From contig CM049313.1 in NCBI GenBank assembly GCA_026874595.1, forward strand, positions 31,368,008 through 31,432,007: a stretch of DNA of 64,000 nucleotides, read 5' to 3'. The position numbers and the translations under genes are program-made. Below the pieces are notes generated by a model. That model saw only the letters and a program-made list of their open reading frames with translations, was not told the DNA's origin and searched no databases. Origin of the DNA: Sipunculus nudus (lineage: Eukaryota > Annelida > Sipuncula > Golfingiida > Sipunculidae). Below are positions 1-11,906 of this stretch, one piece after another. Within the stretch, counting starts at the first letter, position 1, and each line of letters starts with the position of its first letter.

Positions 1-454
1 CATGTTGTCAGTCCTGTAACTCCCATCTGTATCAACTCCCCTCCCCCCCCCCTACAACCACTATCCAAGTCCTCTACTTGTGGACTGGAAACTTTATTGC
101 AACTGTTTGCATTTTATAAAATTGAAAAAAATTGGTTTAATAAAAAATAGGATCTAACTGAACAAATGTGTAAACTGCTGAATTGTCAACAGCGTATCAA
201 AAAGCCCAACCAATAAGCATGGTAATAGTATAGATTTTTATATTCACAAACTGCCTACATGCTTCAGTTTCAACATTAGGAAACATATGGTCAGGTCACA
301 AAAAATTATTAGCAACAATATCTTCAATCTTATCAACCATCCATGGCCTATATTACCTGTTCCTCTCAGGCTTTATCTCCATTTGATATTATTTTTGATT
401 TTTAACTTCAAGGTCAACTTAAGCTGAGCACAGTGACCCATGGGTCCCTTGTTT
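1..454 (+). mobile_element. 3' module of a dispersed Helentron-like repeat (family B), 5' end outside window
   Basis: This is a non-coding repeat module cut by the window edge. It ends with a CTGAGC arm, then the 12-bp perfect palindrome GACCCATGGGTC (435..446), then CCTTGTTT. Related copies lie at 31550..31863, 37905..38230 (reverse), 56940..57220 and 58020..58927. A poly(C) tract sits near position 41, as in the other copies. The end structure suggests the 3' terminus of a non-autonomous rolling-circle element; that class is inferred. No ORF of substance is present. Confidence 0.6.
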
Positions 455-600
455 GAATATTTAATAATTATGAATAAATTTTTTTCCTGTAAGCAATATT
501 GACTAAATTTCATATCCCCTATGTATATGCAGAGGTGTTGTAACTCCCACCATCAACTACCCCCCCCCCCCCCCCACAGTGGTGGGTCAGTTTTATATGT
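455..600 (+). repeat. Partial second copy of the poly(C)-bearing module
   Basis: The sequence resembles 57715..57850: an AATAATTATGAATAAA stretch, then TTTTTTCCTGTAAGCA, then GTTGTAACTCCCAC followed by 16 C residues (560..575). It abuts the element ending at 454, so two modules lie in tandem or nested. No coding potential is seen. Confidence 0.5.
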
Positions 601-1656
601 ATATTATAATTAATTGCATCATTACTTTTACTGTGAAACATTGCTTAGGGTAAATTTACTGACACATCTTGAAGAAAAAAAAAATAATTTTAAGTAGTTC
701 CCAGACAGTATAAACCAGAAGCATGTGGTTTGGTATCTTATGGGGTACATTTTATTTCTTTATTATGAACTCCTTTTTATTCAATTGTCTGACATTTAAA
801 ATGTATTAAAATTCATTTCCACATGGAGCAAACATATGCCAGTGTTCCATGACTTACAGTACTGTATTAGGCCTGCAGACAGCAGAGAAATCCTATGAAT
901 TGGGCAAAACAGCTTGAGAAGCATGTTTACTTAACATAAACTGGTGCTTGTGTTAACATGCTGCCAGACTAGCTTGTCTGAGAGCCTGTAGTCATGCATA
1001 TCAACACTTGGCTGATAGCAGACAGCTGGTCTCACTGGACAGCTGCTCATGTCTTCCCAGTAGTCCTTGGTTGAAGATTCCTACAGGAGCAGTTCACATT
1101 AACAGGCTGCATTATCTGTACTTCTGGTATTTCAAATGCTAGATACAGTGGAGACTGCATTTAATGTGGGTGGTGATAGATTCCTCCTACATGTTTAGTC
1201 CATTAGTGTAGGGCATTTCATTAATAGTAATATACAATAATATACAAGCAGAATATCACAAAACAGTTAAAAAAACAAAAATTTAAAAAATTTGCTTGTA
1301 AACATGTTTTGTAAGCATCGCAAAAAAATATATATATATTCAAATCAGCAGATATATTAATTGGAATGTATAAAATGTCATTTTTATTATATTGTAATTG
1401 TAAATTATAATGTATTGCATTTAATTAAAAATATTTATAATTCATTACATATTAAGGTTCTGATGAAAGACATAAACATCACTGCTTTTTTATTTGTAAC
1501 AGAAAAAAATAATCTTAAGCAAAAAGTCACTTTTTTGGGGATAAATCATTTTCTAAACATACAAGTATAAATTAGATCTAAAAAGATTGAATGTAGAAGG
1601 AATATGGAAGAACAGTAAAAGGCTGCAGTGACTTATGTCATTTTGATTCGACACAT
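601..1656. other. AT-rich sequence without recognisable gene
   Basis: The stretch is rich in A/T runs. The longest open frame is about 70 codons of low-complexity AT-rich sequence (1361..1570). No splice-bounded conserved domain, RNA gene or clear element end was found. Confidence 0.5.
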
Positions 1657-1756
1657 CTGATGTTATCTCCTGTAATCTGATGTTATCTCCTGTAAACTGA
1701 TGTTATCTCCTGTAATCTGATGTTATCACCTGTAATCTTATGTTATCTGCTGTGAC
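1657..1756 (+). repeat. 20-bp tandem repeat, five copies
   Basis: Five direct copies of a 20-bp unit (CTGATGTTATCTCCTGTAAT) start at 1657, 1677, 1697, 1717 and 1737. The first three are nearly identical, the fourth has one change near its middle, and the last is more diverged. It is a short minisatellite and is not coding. Confidence 0.92.
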
Positions 1757-4700
1757 ATTTTATCCAGGTTCATTGCATCCTTCAACATTTTGCAGCAGAA
1801 ACAACTCTCAACTACTCACTGTTCTTGATCCATATCTACTTTCTGTATGTTGCCCTCAGATGCTGTGATTGGATTTTGGGCACACTCGGTTTCTTTATAT
1901 TTACATTTACAGGTCATATCTTGCTCAGTTTTAGTTGTATCTAAGTATCAAATTTGCCACAGTCATTACAGTGGTTTACTTTGGTTCCTGAAAATCTGTA
2001 GGACTGAAAATAAATATAAACAATGCTTCTTCTGAGAAAATCCAACCAAATGAGAGATTTATAAGTACTGATCTCAAATTTTCCTTGGTGGCCCTCCCAA
2101 GTATTAGAGGGAACTTCACCTAGAAATACACCTGATGTTACAGGTAATGTTAACAAATGTAAGAATCATAACCAAATGCATAGCAGTCACCTTAATTTAT
2201 AGATTGATAAAGCTTTCAACTTTAACACATAAAATTCCTATAATACAAATTCACATTTAATAATTAGAACAACACATCAGTGCTCATATTCATTTCACAT
2301 ACCAGTATATTGTAGTATTATGAGATACAGTGACTCAAGCAACATGCCAGTCCAGGGATTTTGCAATTGGTGATGTTAGTTTTCTAATCCAGATGGCAGC
2401 ACTGTTTAGATGTACGACCAGATCTAATTCATTGATTTTCCACCAGAGGACACCATATCTCCTCCTGCTCCTTGACAGTGAATAATTTTTTGTGTGAGAA
2501 ACTTTTAAATTATAAGTCTGACCTCCTGCAGAAACGCCTGACCTGCCTGTACAGCACACCTTCTGCAGACTTTCATGTAGTTAGCTGGTTATGGATGGTC
2601 ACAGAAAAACCTTACTCTCACATAAGTGTTCCTTGTCATGTTTTGTTAGTTTCACTGCCAGTTGATATGGTTATAAATTGTGGAAATGACATTGTCTATT
2701 ATGTAATATTTGTTGATTATTCCTGACAGCAAATAGGTAGTATAAATATTTATGAGTGGCCCACCATACTGTGGGCATGGCGGTTGAGCAGTTGTAGAGT
2801 TGTTTCTTTATTACAGGAATTTTATTTTCCTTTTGTTCAGTCAGCACCTGGAAAGCAATTTATGACATAGATTCATCTAGGGGATGGAAATTTGTCCATA
2901 CTTCAGCAACACAGGCATATTGTTAATTGGTCTGTTCCAGGCAGGGGTTATGCCCTTTGTGCTAAGTTATGTCTAAAAACCAAGTTGTCAGGTGATCATA
3001 CAGTGTGAAAATCAGTCTACCTTAGAGTAATTGAGATCAGAGTCAATAAGGTTTTATTATCACCCATAGGTTTATCTTTATTTATTAGATGTACGAATTT
3101 GTGAGATGGGCCAAGGCTTGAGGACTCAACTCTAAGATATATGTACATTATATTTGATGTTTGACTGGTACTGAACTTTAGTAACATCTGCAGCAAGGCA
3201 AAGATCCAGGCAACAGGTATGTTTAAAATGTATAAAGTTATGCTCAGTGTCTATTCAGACATTTGTTAATTGTTACATATCGCCCTTTGCTGTTTTGTAT
3301 GTTTGCGTTTCCAGCAATGTGAGCATGGCATGGAGTAATAACAAAAGCCTTTAGTCTCTATCCAAACTTGCTATTAAAATGAAATCTTTAAGTCACAGAC
3401 ATTGTTTGTGTAAGCTCATTCTTGTATTGCACACCTCCTACGTACAGGCCAATATGTATTAAGTCTAGGTGTGGCTGGCCCCAGAGGGGAATGGCATGGA
3501 AATTCAGTTATTTTATGTGCTTTAAGATAACGGGTTACAGATCTTGAAGACAGATTACATGTTTGCAGTTTATTTTTTCAGAGTATTCCACCTCAATGGG
3601 CTGTCAATATTAATTTTTTTCTGCAAATGCACTGTATATTAAATCATATCCCATATCTACATGTCAATTTTTCTAATACTTATAAAAGGAATTCGGTCCA
3701 CATTTGTTCGCACTGTTCTCTGAAACCACGTTGTGTATGCCACTGTGACATACCGAATTTTAAAGGTTATTGTCCCCGCAGTGATAAAGGCGATATGAGA
3801 ATAAATAATTTTTAATGTGCACATCATTTTGAGTGATTTTTCCGCTTGCAGGGAGATACGTTAGACCGAGCACAGCCGAACTGCCTTTGGCAATGACCGG
3901 AATGCGTGCATCATGGTTACTCAACCATACTATTAAGGACTATTATTCTTATGAATAACGCTTGCTTTCAGTGAGGGATTTTAGCATGTCTGGCCTTTCA
4001 TTGGACTCAGGCTCTCACCCATGTGTGAGGTCAGTAACAGTGAAAAACATGTTTCTCGCTTTATAAAATGAAGTTTTTTTAACCAAGAAGGATTAATGAC
4101 AAAACCTAATTCGCGGTCCCAATTTCAGGAACAGGGGTGAGGTGGGGTGGTGGTGGGGGTTTCAAGCCTTATAATTGGTCTGATACAATGAAAAGGTTTT
4201 GGCGGCTGAAAATGGGATACGGACCCTCTGCATGGAGTCCCATTGGGTCCGCTCATGCTACTTACAAGGTATGCATATTTCTGTTTCTTTCTTCAGAAAC
4301 AGTTTCCTTGCAACATACATTTCATTAATCTTTCATGTGTTCCTCACATCAACGTATTCTTTATATGTCCATCAATAGAAACCAGTCAAATATCATCGGA
4401 ACCTGAATGTCCGTGCATCTCATTCCGGTTTGCAGTTTAAACATCATCACTGACCTAGTCTTCAAGGTAAACACACCTCGGTATGATTTTTTTGCCACGA
4501 GCACAGCGTCACAAAATAAATGTAGAAAATATTTGTACATATCCTATTGAGACAGTATCCCACTGAAAACCTATATTTTCTTTTAACTTTTAGAATAAAA
4601 AATGAGCCAACATTCCTCATCTCAGTTAATATATCTCCCCAACCAAGGTTAAAAGCCCGGTATATCTGGTTTTATCAGCTAGTTTTGTATAAAATGTTAC

Positions 4701-5103
4701 ATTTTCAGTACAGCTGTGCTATGGCAAATAAAATTTCTGTCCTTGAAAGGCTGGGGCTCTAGCTTGTTGCTTTAGCATGTAGCAACTTATGATGTATGGA
4801 ATTCACATTTTGCTAAATTCTAGCAGTCTTAATCGAATGTCCTCATATAATTTCTAGATCCAAAACATCTCCATATGATATAGCCATAACAACCCGACTC
4901 AGTAGGCAATCGGATACTTGGGCTGGTAAGCCTACTCGAGTCGTGATACTAGTAATATGGAGGAATGTATCACAGTGGTCTTGCATCTGGTTGCATTCAT
5001 ATTGTGGTAAATGACCCATAATCTCAATATTATGCTTAGAATGGTGAATAAACAAAATAGTATATATGTTAGCTCGCAACCAAAACTGAAACACCGTCTC
5101 CAT
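1757..5103. other. Intergenic sequence, no gene recognised
   Basis: Both strands show only short open frames (under 90 codons) with no recognisable domain. GC is somewhat higher near 3840..4000 and 4130..4260 without further support for exons. A 13-bp stem with a loop of about 22 nt lies at 4895..4943 (CGACTCAGTAGGC against GCCTACTCGAGTCG). The right end is the target site of the hAT-like element that starts at 5104. Confidence 0.5.
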
Positions 5104-7850
5104 CAGGCTTGGGTCAAGTACATGGGGTCAGTACTTGAGTACAAGTACAAGTACTTCAGAATTTGTCAAGTACAAGTACACAATTTTTCAATGTATTTGA
5201 GTACAAGTACAAGTACAGGGGTCTGTACTTGAGTACAAGTACAAGTACTTTTAATTAAAAAAGCAATTTTTCTGAATATTTATTAATAAAACAATTACCT
5301 ATATTATACACACTGTTACACAGTCAAATATCAGTACTGGTATACAAAAAAGTGGGTTGATGCTCCAATTGCTGAAAGTTTTTTTTTTTGTTATTCTAGG
5401 TAATCCAGGGTGACAGTCTTGATGGCCTTTCAGTATTTATATACACTATTACACAGTCATACATCAGTACACAAGAAATGGTGCTTTGATGCCTATTCTG
5501 ATTGACTATTCTGAATCTGCCAATTCTGTCACTTATTATATAGTGGCTTTAGAGTCTCTATACTAGTGTGTCAGGTGTGTAAACTCACAGCTGATCAGCT
5601 CAACAGTCCACCTGAGGGTTGTGTATAGTTCAGCTGTGACAATTCAATTCCAGATTTACTCATTTACTCGAACTAGTGGTGGGCCGATCGAATTTTATTG
5701 AAAGTCAGTCAGTTTCCTGCCACTTTCAAGCGGTCGATTAACAAAGGCAACTGTCAAATACATCATAATCATGACTTTTTTCCCAGAATGCCTATTATCT
5801 TATAGGCTAAAATTATTCTTCCATTTTTTACAACACTCCGCACTTCAAATAATTAGTCTTTGTTTCCATATTAACTTCCGTATGTAACTAAGTATAACAT
5901 GGTAGATGGGAGAACAGAGGACTTAATAAACCTCGGTGAACTGGCAGGGTGCTGCAGAATTGGCGTGGAGTTTTGTAACAAGATGTACATTGCACAGTAT
6001 GGGCAGTATGGCGTTAAAATGCTCCATAAATTCTCTAGGTCTATGCAGCAAGTAGATGTCCTGGATAGTGGTTTAATTCTTGTTTATTATAAATAATTAA
6101 AATGAAACTTTGAAAAGCATATCTTACTGATAATAGGAAAATATAAAAAGGCAAAACTTCTTTTCTTTAGGTAGAATTACTAAGACATGCGGGCTGGGTT
6201 AAGAAAGTACATTTTCACAGATAATTGAATATTTCTTTATATTTGCCTAAACTGATTACTAATCGATCATCAATCGGTTTGCTTAAACCGATTAACGATT
6301 ATGAAAAAAGAACCAACTCCCACCACTAATACCAACCTGACCTTCTCAGTTACCACAGCTAATTAGCCTGGTGCATGAGCAGATGTAACCTGGGACAAAC
6401 TTACTCAGCAGAACTATTAAGTGGGTAGTGTTTCCACAAGCTGTTCATATAATCAGGTCTAAAGGACAGACTATTACAGCTTTTTCCATGTAATAGTAAT
6501 AGTAATAGTAATAGACTCAAAAATTTGAGCTGTAATAGTAATAGTAATAGAAACAGAAGGCAAAGTAATAGAGTAATACATATTACTTTCTATTACTTCC
6601 TGTTAGCCCCTTGATCACGAAGCATATCAGCAAATAATACTGAACAGACTCAGTTCTTGTCCAGTAATTGCCCATGATGTGCCTATTGTGGCGGCAAGCA
6701 TGGGCCAGCTATCACATTGCTGGTGACCACTGGTGCTAATAACATAAGAGTACTGGACAGAGTAGGTCACAGCCAAAGAAGTTTCCTGGCACAATCTGAC
6801 CTTTGATTAGTCCATGGATAAACAGAAGCATGTTTGATGTTAAATAGTGTAGGCTATTATTATTGTGACATGAACATTGTTACGGTCCCTTTTCACACAA
6901 AACAACTCAGGCCGAACCGTAACACATATGCTCAGACACATTCTCTTCAAATGAATATGTAACCAAAATATGGGAGCAAAAACAGTGCTATATTCCTATA
7001 TTACAATATTTACAATCGTACACAAATAATATAATAGTCAATACATAACGTAATTTATAACCAAGTCTCTGAAGAAAAACTGAGTCTCTAAATAACGAAC
7101 TGCAACGAAATACTTAACTGAATCCGGTATACGAGAAACCGAAGTCCATCATCAACACATAGTTCGGGCACACACAAAACTGAAGTCCTGTATTAATCCA
7201 TGTGGCACCAGAAAAACATAAAGTCTCTCCTCTTCCTAAATAATAAAGTTCATGGCATGGTTCATGGCATTCCGTGGGCTTTGGGACTAAGAGCCCACGG
7301 TCATGGTCCCCGGGGAAAACAGCAACGTGGCGTAGCAAAATCGATAGTCCCGCCTCGTACTGCAGGCGAGTTCGTTTTATAGGCTTTCAACAATGGGTGG
7401 AAACCGCAGAAGTTTGTGGTTTTGCTTGAGAGAAACGATAGCGCCGTCAGAACTGCAAAACCAGTACTGAATGGTCCCAGAATAGTGTTTATGTTTCTCA
7501 AAGCGCGTCAGTAGTCACTGATAGTGGGGCGGATCCATAAGCGTGGAAACGGGGGCGGCCACACCACTTCGTGGCGCCATCCTCCGATGTCCGGGTGACG
7601 TCCATGCAACAACATCTTGTCTCACATCCATCATTCCATATGGTCTGTATTCAAAATAATTTAAAAATACATGTACTTGACTAGTACTTGAAATGTACTT
7701 GATTTTTCAAGTACATTTTTAGCAAGTACAAGTACAGTACAAGTACTGTACTTGGTAAAAAGTACCAAGTACAAGTACAGGCCAAGTACTGAAAGTTTTG
7801 TACTTGAGTACAAGTACCAAGTACAAGTACATGTACTTGACCTAAGCCTG
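5104..7850 (+). mobile_element. Non-autonomous hAT-like element with GTACTTG/CAAGTAC subterminal arrays
   Basis: The ends are inverted: CAGGCTTGGGTCAAGTAC on the left, and on the right a sequence whose reverse complement is CAGGCTTAGGTCAAGTAC. The 8 bp outside each end are identical, GTCTCCAT at 5096..5103 and 7851..7858. An exact 8-bp duplication with ends starting CAG is the hAT signature. Behind each end are 130 to 190 bp of iterated CAAGTAC/GTACTTG motifs. No transposase reading frame is visible, so it is non-autonomous. It contains a nested miniature hAT (5674..6328), a GTAATA-type repeat (about 6490..6600), and a 9-bp inverted repeat TGTTACGGT/ACCGTAACA (6878..6886, 6916..6924). Removing it with one duplication rejoins the flanks cleanly. 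Confidence 0.87.
5674..6328 (+). mobile_element. Miniature hAT-like element, TAGTGGTGGG family, nested
   Basis: The inverted ends are TAGTGGTGGG and CCCACCACTA. The flanking octamers ACTCGAAC (5666..5673) and ATACCAAC (6329..6336) match at 5 of 8 positions, so the duplication is decayed or the ends have drifted. Near the right end lies a long imperfect palindrome around AATCGG and CCGATT. Related copies are 20808..21711 (opposite orientation), 24498..25350 (same orientation) and a fragment at 19424. A 65-codon frame (5899..6096) is not preserved in the other copies and is probably decayed. The element sits inside the larger one at 5104..7850, so it is younger than that insertion or was carried with it. 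Confidence 0.83.
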
Positions 7851-7858
7851 GTCTCCAT

Positions 7859-8287
7859 GGACACGGGTCATTTCCTGTGTCACCTGCAAGTTGCCTGCGT
7901 CCTGTAACCCGTGCGAGCCATGCTTGTGTTCATGTGGTGATAAATTCAACTAACTTGCCAAGGGGTTTAACAATGTGCTGGGTTAAACAGGAACTTTTCT
8001 CGCTCATATTTGGTATTATTAGAAAGTACACGAAAAATGCTGAAGAATGGTCTGGTTTATGTTGATTGACAGTGTACCTGTAGCCAATGAAGCGTTGTCA
8101 GAAATGACAAAAATATTTGTATCTTCATAAGGCCTTATAATGCGATCCTCAGACATATGTCATGACACTCTGGTGCCAGTAATATGGTCGTAATGCCAGA
8201 GGGTCAATATGACGCTACATATGATAATAAAAATCACACATTGTAATCAAGACCTGCCCCATGATGTAACCACTGGGACGCAAATCA
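7859..8287. other. Short unassigned stretch between two elements
   Basis: This is sequence to the right of the 5104..7850 element. A 62-codon frame (7877..8065) has no recognisable domain. Nothing else is supported. Confidence 0.45.
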
Positions 8288-8761
8288 GCCCCATTTACAC
8301 TTTTTTTCTGTTTTTCTGGCATGAGCCAAGTCCCCAAAATGCACCAGATTTCAAGGATTTTTGCTACATTTTGACCACCAGTTTGGGTCGGTTCTACATT
8401 CTAGCGCATGCCAGACACTCTGCTGCGGCCTAAATTTCTGCTTCGAACTTGTGTAAACAGAAGTGGAGCACTCTGTCTATATAGCATGCTCCAGCAAGAC
8501 TCGATCGGCTGTCATGGGACTGGGATTTACCGATGCGCGCAAGGGGAATCCAGTTTAGACCACGCTAGATTGAAGTATTTATCTGTGTATAAATGCAATG
8601 TAGATTCTAGGCTGGGCCGATTGCAATGCAGTCTAACTTGACAGGGTAGCGCGCTCTTCATGGTCACTTTGTCCGGCACAGTGTGAACGCAAGTCAAAAT
8701 GTAGCCCGCTCCACATTTTTCTGGACCTGTCTAGCACGTGACATTTTTTAGTAAATGGGGC
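8288..8761. mobile_element. Putative inverted-repeat miniature element (~474 bp)
   Basis: Perfect 11-bp terminal inverted repeats, GCCCCATTTAC and GTAAATGGGGC, bound the segment. A second internal pair, GCTACATTTTGAC near 8362 and GTCAAAATGTAGC near 8694, extends the symmetry, so the arms are long but interrupted. I could not find a clear target-site duplication, so the superfamily is undecided. The interior is more GC-rich than its surroundings and has no convincing gene. Confidence 0.55.
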
Positions 8762-9554
8762 TATTGTAGGCTAGAACATATATCTGCCCAGCCATACCAA
8801 AAGAAAAGCACTGGTATATTCTTGATTCCCATTCAAACTTGATAACCCATCCTTCACATTGTTTCAAATTTTGTTTCAAATATTGAGTAACATGCAAAGC
8901 TGTTTAACTCTTTAGATGCAAATTGAAAAAAGGTAAATTAGCTCTGTATATCAACTGAGCTGTTGCAAGAGCTCATCTCTGTTCATCATCCATCAGTCAG
9001 TCCATCCAATTAACCAACCATATAATTTTGCCCAACATTTTTCTTCATGTCAGCACTGTAAATTTAATTTTCACATCATATATACATAATGATTTAAGAT
9101 TTTACAGTCTGAAATTTGAAAGATATTAATAAAATAACTATAGCTTTTATTCAAGTTTTTAGAAGCCCTTGTAATATTATTAATGTTTTGTTTACATCAG
9201 TATCAATGAGTATAATGGATATTATAAATGTGGATGTATATGATGTGTGGAATTCCCCTACTACAAACAGTTAAAAAATCCATTTGATAAATTCTTTGAA
9301 CTGCCGCAGACACAATTGCAAAAATACTTAAAAGACAGCAATCAAAGTTGATAGAATTTCTCAGCATCAGAGATCAGCTGAGTGTCATGATCCTTGGGTC
9401 ATTTGCTGAGTTCTTTCCTTAAAAAAATTATTTTCTTTAAAATGTTATTTAAAAATGGAATGATTTAAAAGATAATTAATTATATGTGTATGCATAATTT
9501 TACATTATATAAGCCAAATTTAGGATAAATAATAAAGCAAATTATTATTCTGAA
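8762..9554. other. AT-rich intergenic stretch, nothing recognised
   Basis: The sequence is A/T-rich on both strands with no open frame long enough to consider and no clear repeat boundary. Confidence 0.5.
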
Positions 9555-10063
9555 TTAAAGGGGCCCAATCACCTATTAAGGATGTTGAGTTAACAGGAAA
9601 AATAGATTCTTCCCTTTAAAATAAATCTGTACCTGCCAAAATATTGTCTTGAAACTGTTTGCTAACTCCTGTAAACGAGTGTTAAAAACAGTGAACTGGG
9701 CGCGATCGCAGGTGTCAAAAAATAAACACAGTGTGTCGGGCCGTGTGCTACGTGGAGCCACAACACATTTCAATCAGGACATGCCCTGACTGACTTGGCC
9801 CAAAAAAAACTAGTACATGTTCCCGCTGGCTGAAACCCCGCGTGTTGCCCCTCTTAATCCTACCTCGGGTAAAGCGGTCTTGTTATGGTAAACAGACTGT
9901 GTTTACCAACACACAGGGCTATAACGAGGTGTTAAACAGTCGTATGTGAGAAAATGAGACTGTGCGATGGATTGGTTTTGCTGGGAAACATTTGTTAAAA
10001 GCAAAACTAAACTGATAGTGTGAAAGAATAGGAATAATATTGCACCTGATTATGTCCCTTTAA
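9555..10063 (+). mobile_element. TTAA-flanked miniature element, copy 1
   Basis: The element begins TTAAAGGGGCCCAATCACCT and ends ACCTGATTATGTCCCTTTAA, giving imperfect inverted repeats with TTAA at each extreme. A second, inverted copy is at about 59256..59770, with shared landmarks: a GTTTACAGGAGT-like motif, a GGTTTTGCTGGGAAAC-like motif and a TGGCCCAA motif. TTAA duplications are typical of piggyBac-like and Kolobok-like elements; which one applies is not decided here. A 65-codon minus-strand frame (9576..9773) is not conserved in copy 2. Confidence 0.7.
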
Positions 10064-11566
10064 CTTATATTTTCATATTTTTTTAGAGAATCTCTGACAT
10101 TATATGATGGTGTGGCGTCTTAAGTACATTAACCCATACTGTCTCAAAAACAGCAGGAGCTAGCATCAACAGATTTTATGCAGAAAATCAGTCATCTAAA
10201 AAACAGGTTGAGTTGATTATTAGTTCAGCTGACTGAATGTCAACTTAGGTATAGGAATGGTGCAACCTGATTTCAAGATTTTGAATTGATTGATTAAACC
10301 GCAGTTTTAAGTAGAGATTTTACGGTAGGTCACTGCGACCTAGATCCTGTGAGCTATGGGGCTTGAAAGTACCCCCCAAAAAATTAAAAAATTTGATACA
10401 AAACCTCCAGGATATTGATAATTAATGAATGGATTGCCCTGAACCTTGCTTCGAATGTTGGCTATGACTAGTTTTGTCAGTTCCTGAAAACTGGTGGTGC
10501 CACATGTATTTTTCTCTTATTTTTATGATATTTTCTCTTTTTTCAGACCTTTAAATGACAGCAGTTATGTCAGTTTCTCAGCTGGGGATTCATCCAGTAT
10601 CCTGCAACCAGGTGTGCTTGTTGATTATGATTGGTATCTTCAATTCCTAAAGAATGGTACCTGTATTTTTTACTATTTCTTATGCATTTTTTCCTTTATT
10701 TTGAGACTGCAGAATTATATTTATACTTGCAGATACCCAACTGTGGTTTCATCTGTGTCCTAATCCTTGTGTGTTTATTTTGCCCCCCCCCCCCCCCCCC
10801 TGAAGCAGATGCTCCTTATATTTATCACCCTGCCTGTCCATCTGTTCATCTTTCAGTTCTACCATTATATCAGTCAATTATGTTTTGGTTGACATATGGA
10901 TTTCAAACTTGACTTATATAAGGCCCACCTCTTGCGCAGTAACTCTATTAATTTTTGGGTCATGAGGTTAAAGGTCACAGGACCCACTTATTTAGAAAGA
11001 TTGTGGATGAATTTGTGGCTAAACTTTTCATCCTAAAAGTTCCATCTTGCACATAAAGCTCACATGCCAACAGGGGAAGAAATTTATTGATTTATGGGTC
11101 ACAAGGCTTAAGGTCAATTTCATAGAAGCCATCTATCCACATATTTGTTTACTGGATAACTCCAGTTTGGATAGACATATTGGTTTCAATCTTGACTTAT
11201 ATATGACCCACAAATAATGTAAGAACCCTTTTGATTTTTGGGTCATGAGGTCAAAGGTCAAGGTCACAGGACCCACTACTTTAGAAAAATTGTGGATGTC
11301 TTTTAAGCCAAACTTTTCATCACAAACCTTTTGTCTTCCACATGTGACCCACCTGCCAATAGGGGAAGTTTCCTTTTGATTTTGAGGTCACTGGGTCAAA
11401 GGTCACAGGGCTCATCCATTCACAAATTAGTGTATGGATGATACCTCCAGTATGGGTAGACAGATTGGGTTCAAACTGATCGCAGGACCCATATTTTGAA
11501 AGCTCTCATAAACATATCCTTACGGACAAATTCAGCTGAGCGTCAAGACCCATGGGTCCCAAGTTT
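10064..11566 (+). repeat. Older composite repeat with ~310-bp diverged units and a family B 3' end
   Basis: From about 10100 the text resembles 29114.. and 30908.. (ATGGTGTGGCGTC, then TTAACCCATACT). From about 10860 to 11530 two to three diverged units recur, each with a GGATTTCAAACTTGACTTATAT-like start and a GGGTCATGAGGT...AGGTCACAGGACCCA-like core. The block ends at a TTCAGCTGAGCG arm followed by the palindrome GACCCATGGGTC (11547..11558), as in the other family B elements. A poly(C) run precedes the block near 10785. No gene is seen. Confidence 0.55.
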
Positions 11567-11906
11567 TTCATTGTATGGTCTTACGTTTGTTATCCATGTC
11601 ATCATATGCCTACTGAGTGGTTCATATTAGAACTAACTGTTTTTAGTAATTATATTATTAAGCTAGTTTTGCAGTTTGTAGAAAAGTGAGCCCTTCAAAG
11701 TTTCATTATTCTGCCATGTAACAGATGTATTTCACATATTTCACGTGATCCTCTTTATGATGTAATATCCTGGTTGATTGACAGGTGGTGTTCATTGTCC
11801 TCTACTTGTGTGAACCAGAGGCAGCTTTCACTATGATGGTTCATTATCTGCCTGCAGCTCTGCATGTACAGAATGGGTGGATTCTGGCTACAACTTGGAG
11901 TAAAAT

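Noticed and set aside
5899-6096. 65-codon frame as a small gene.
   Set aside because: It lies inside a miniature hAT, and related copies at 21190..21390 and 24740..25000 do not keep the frame.
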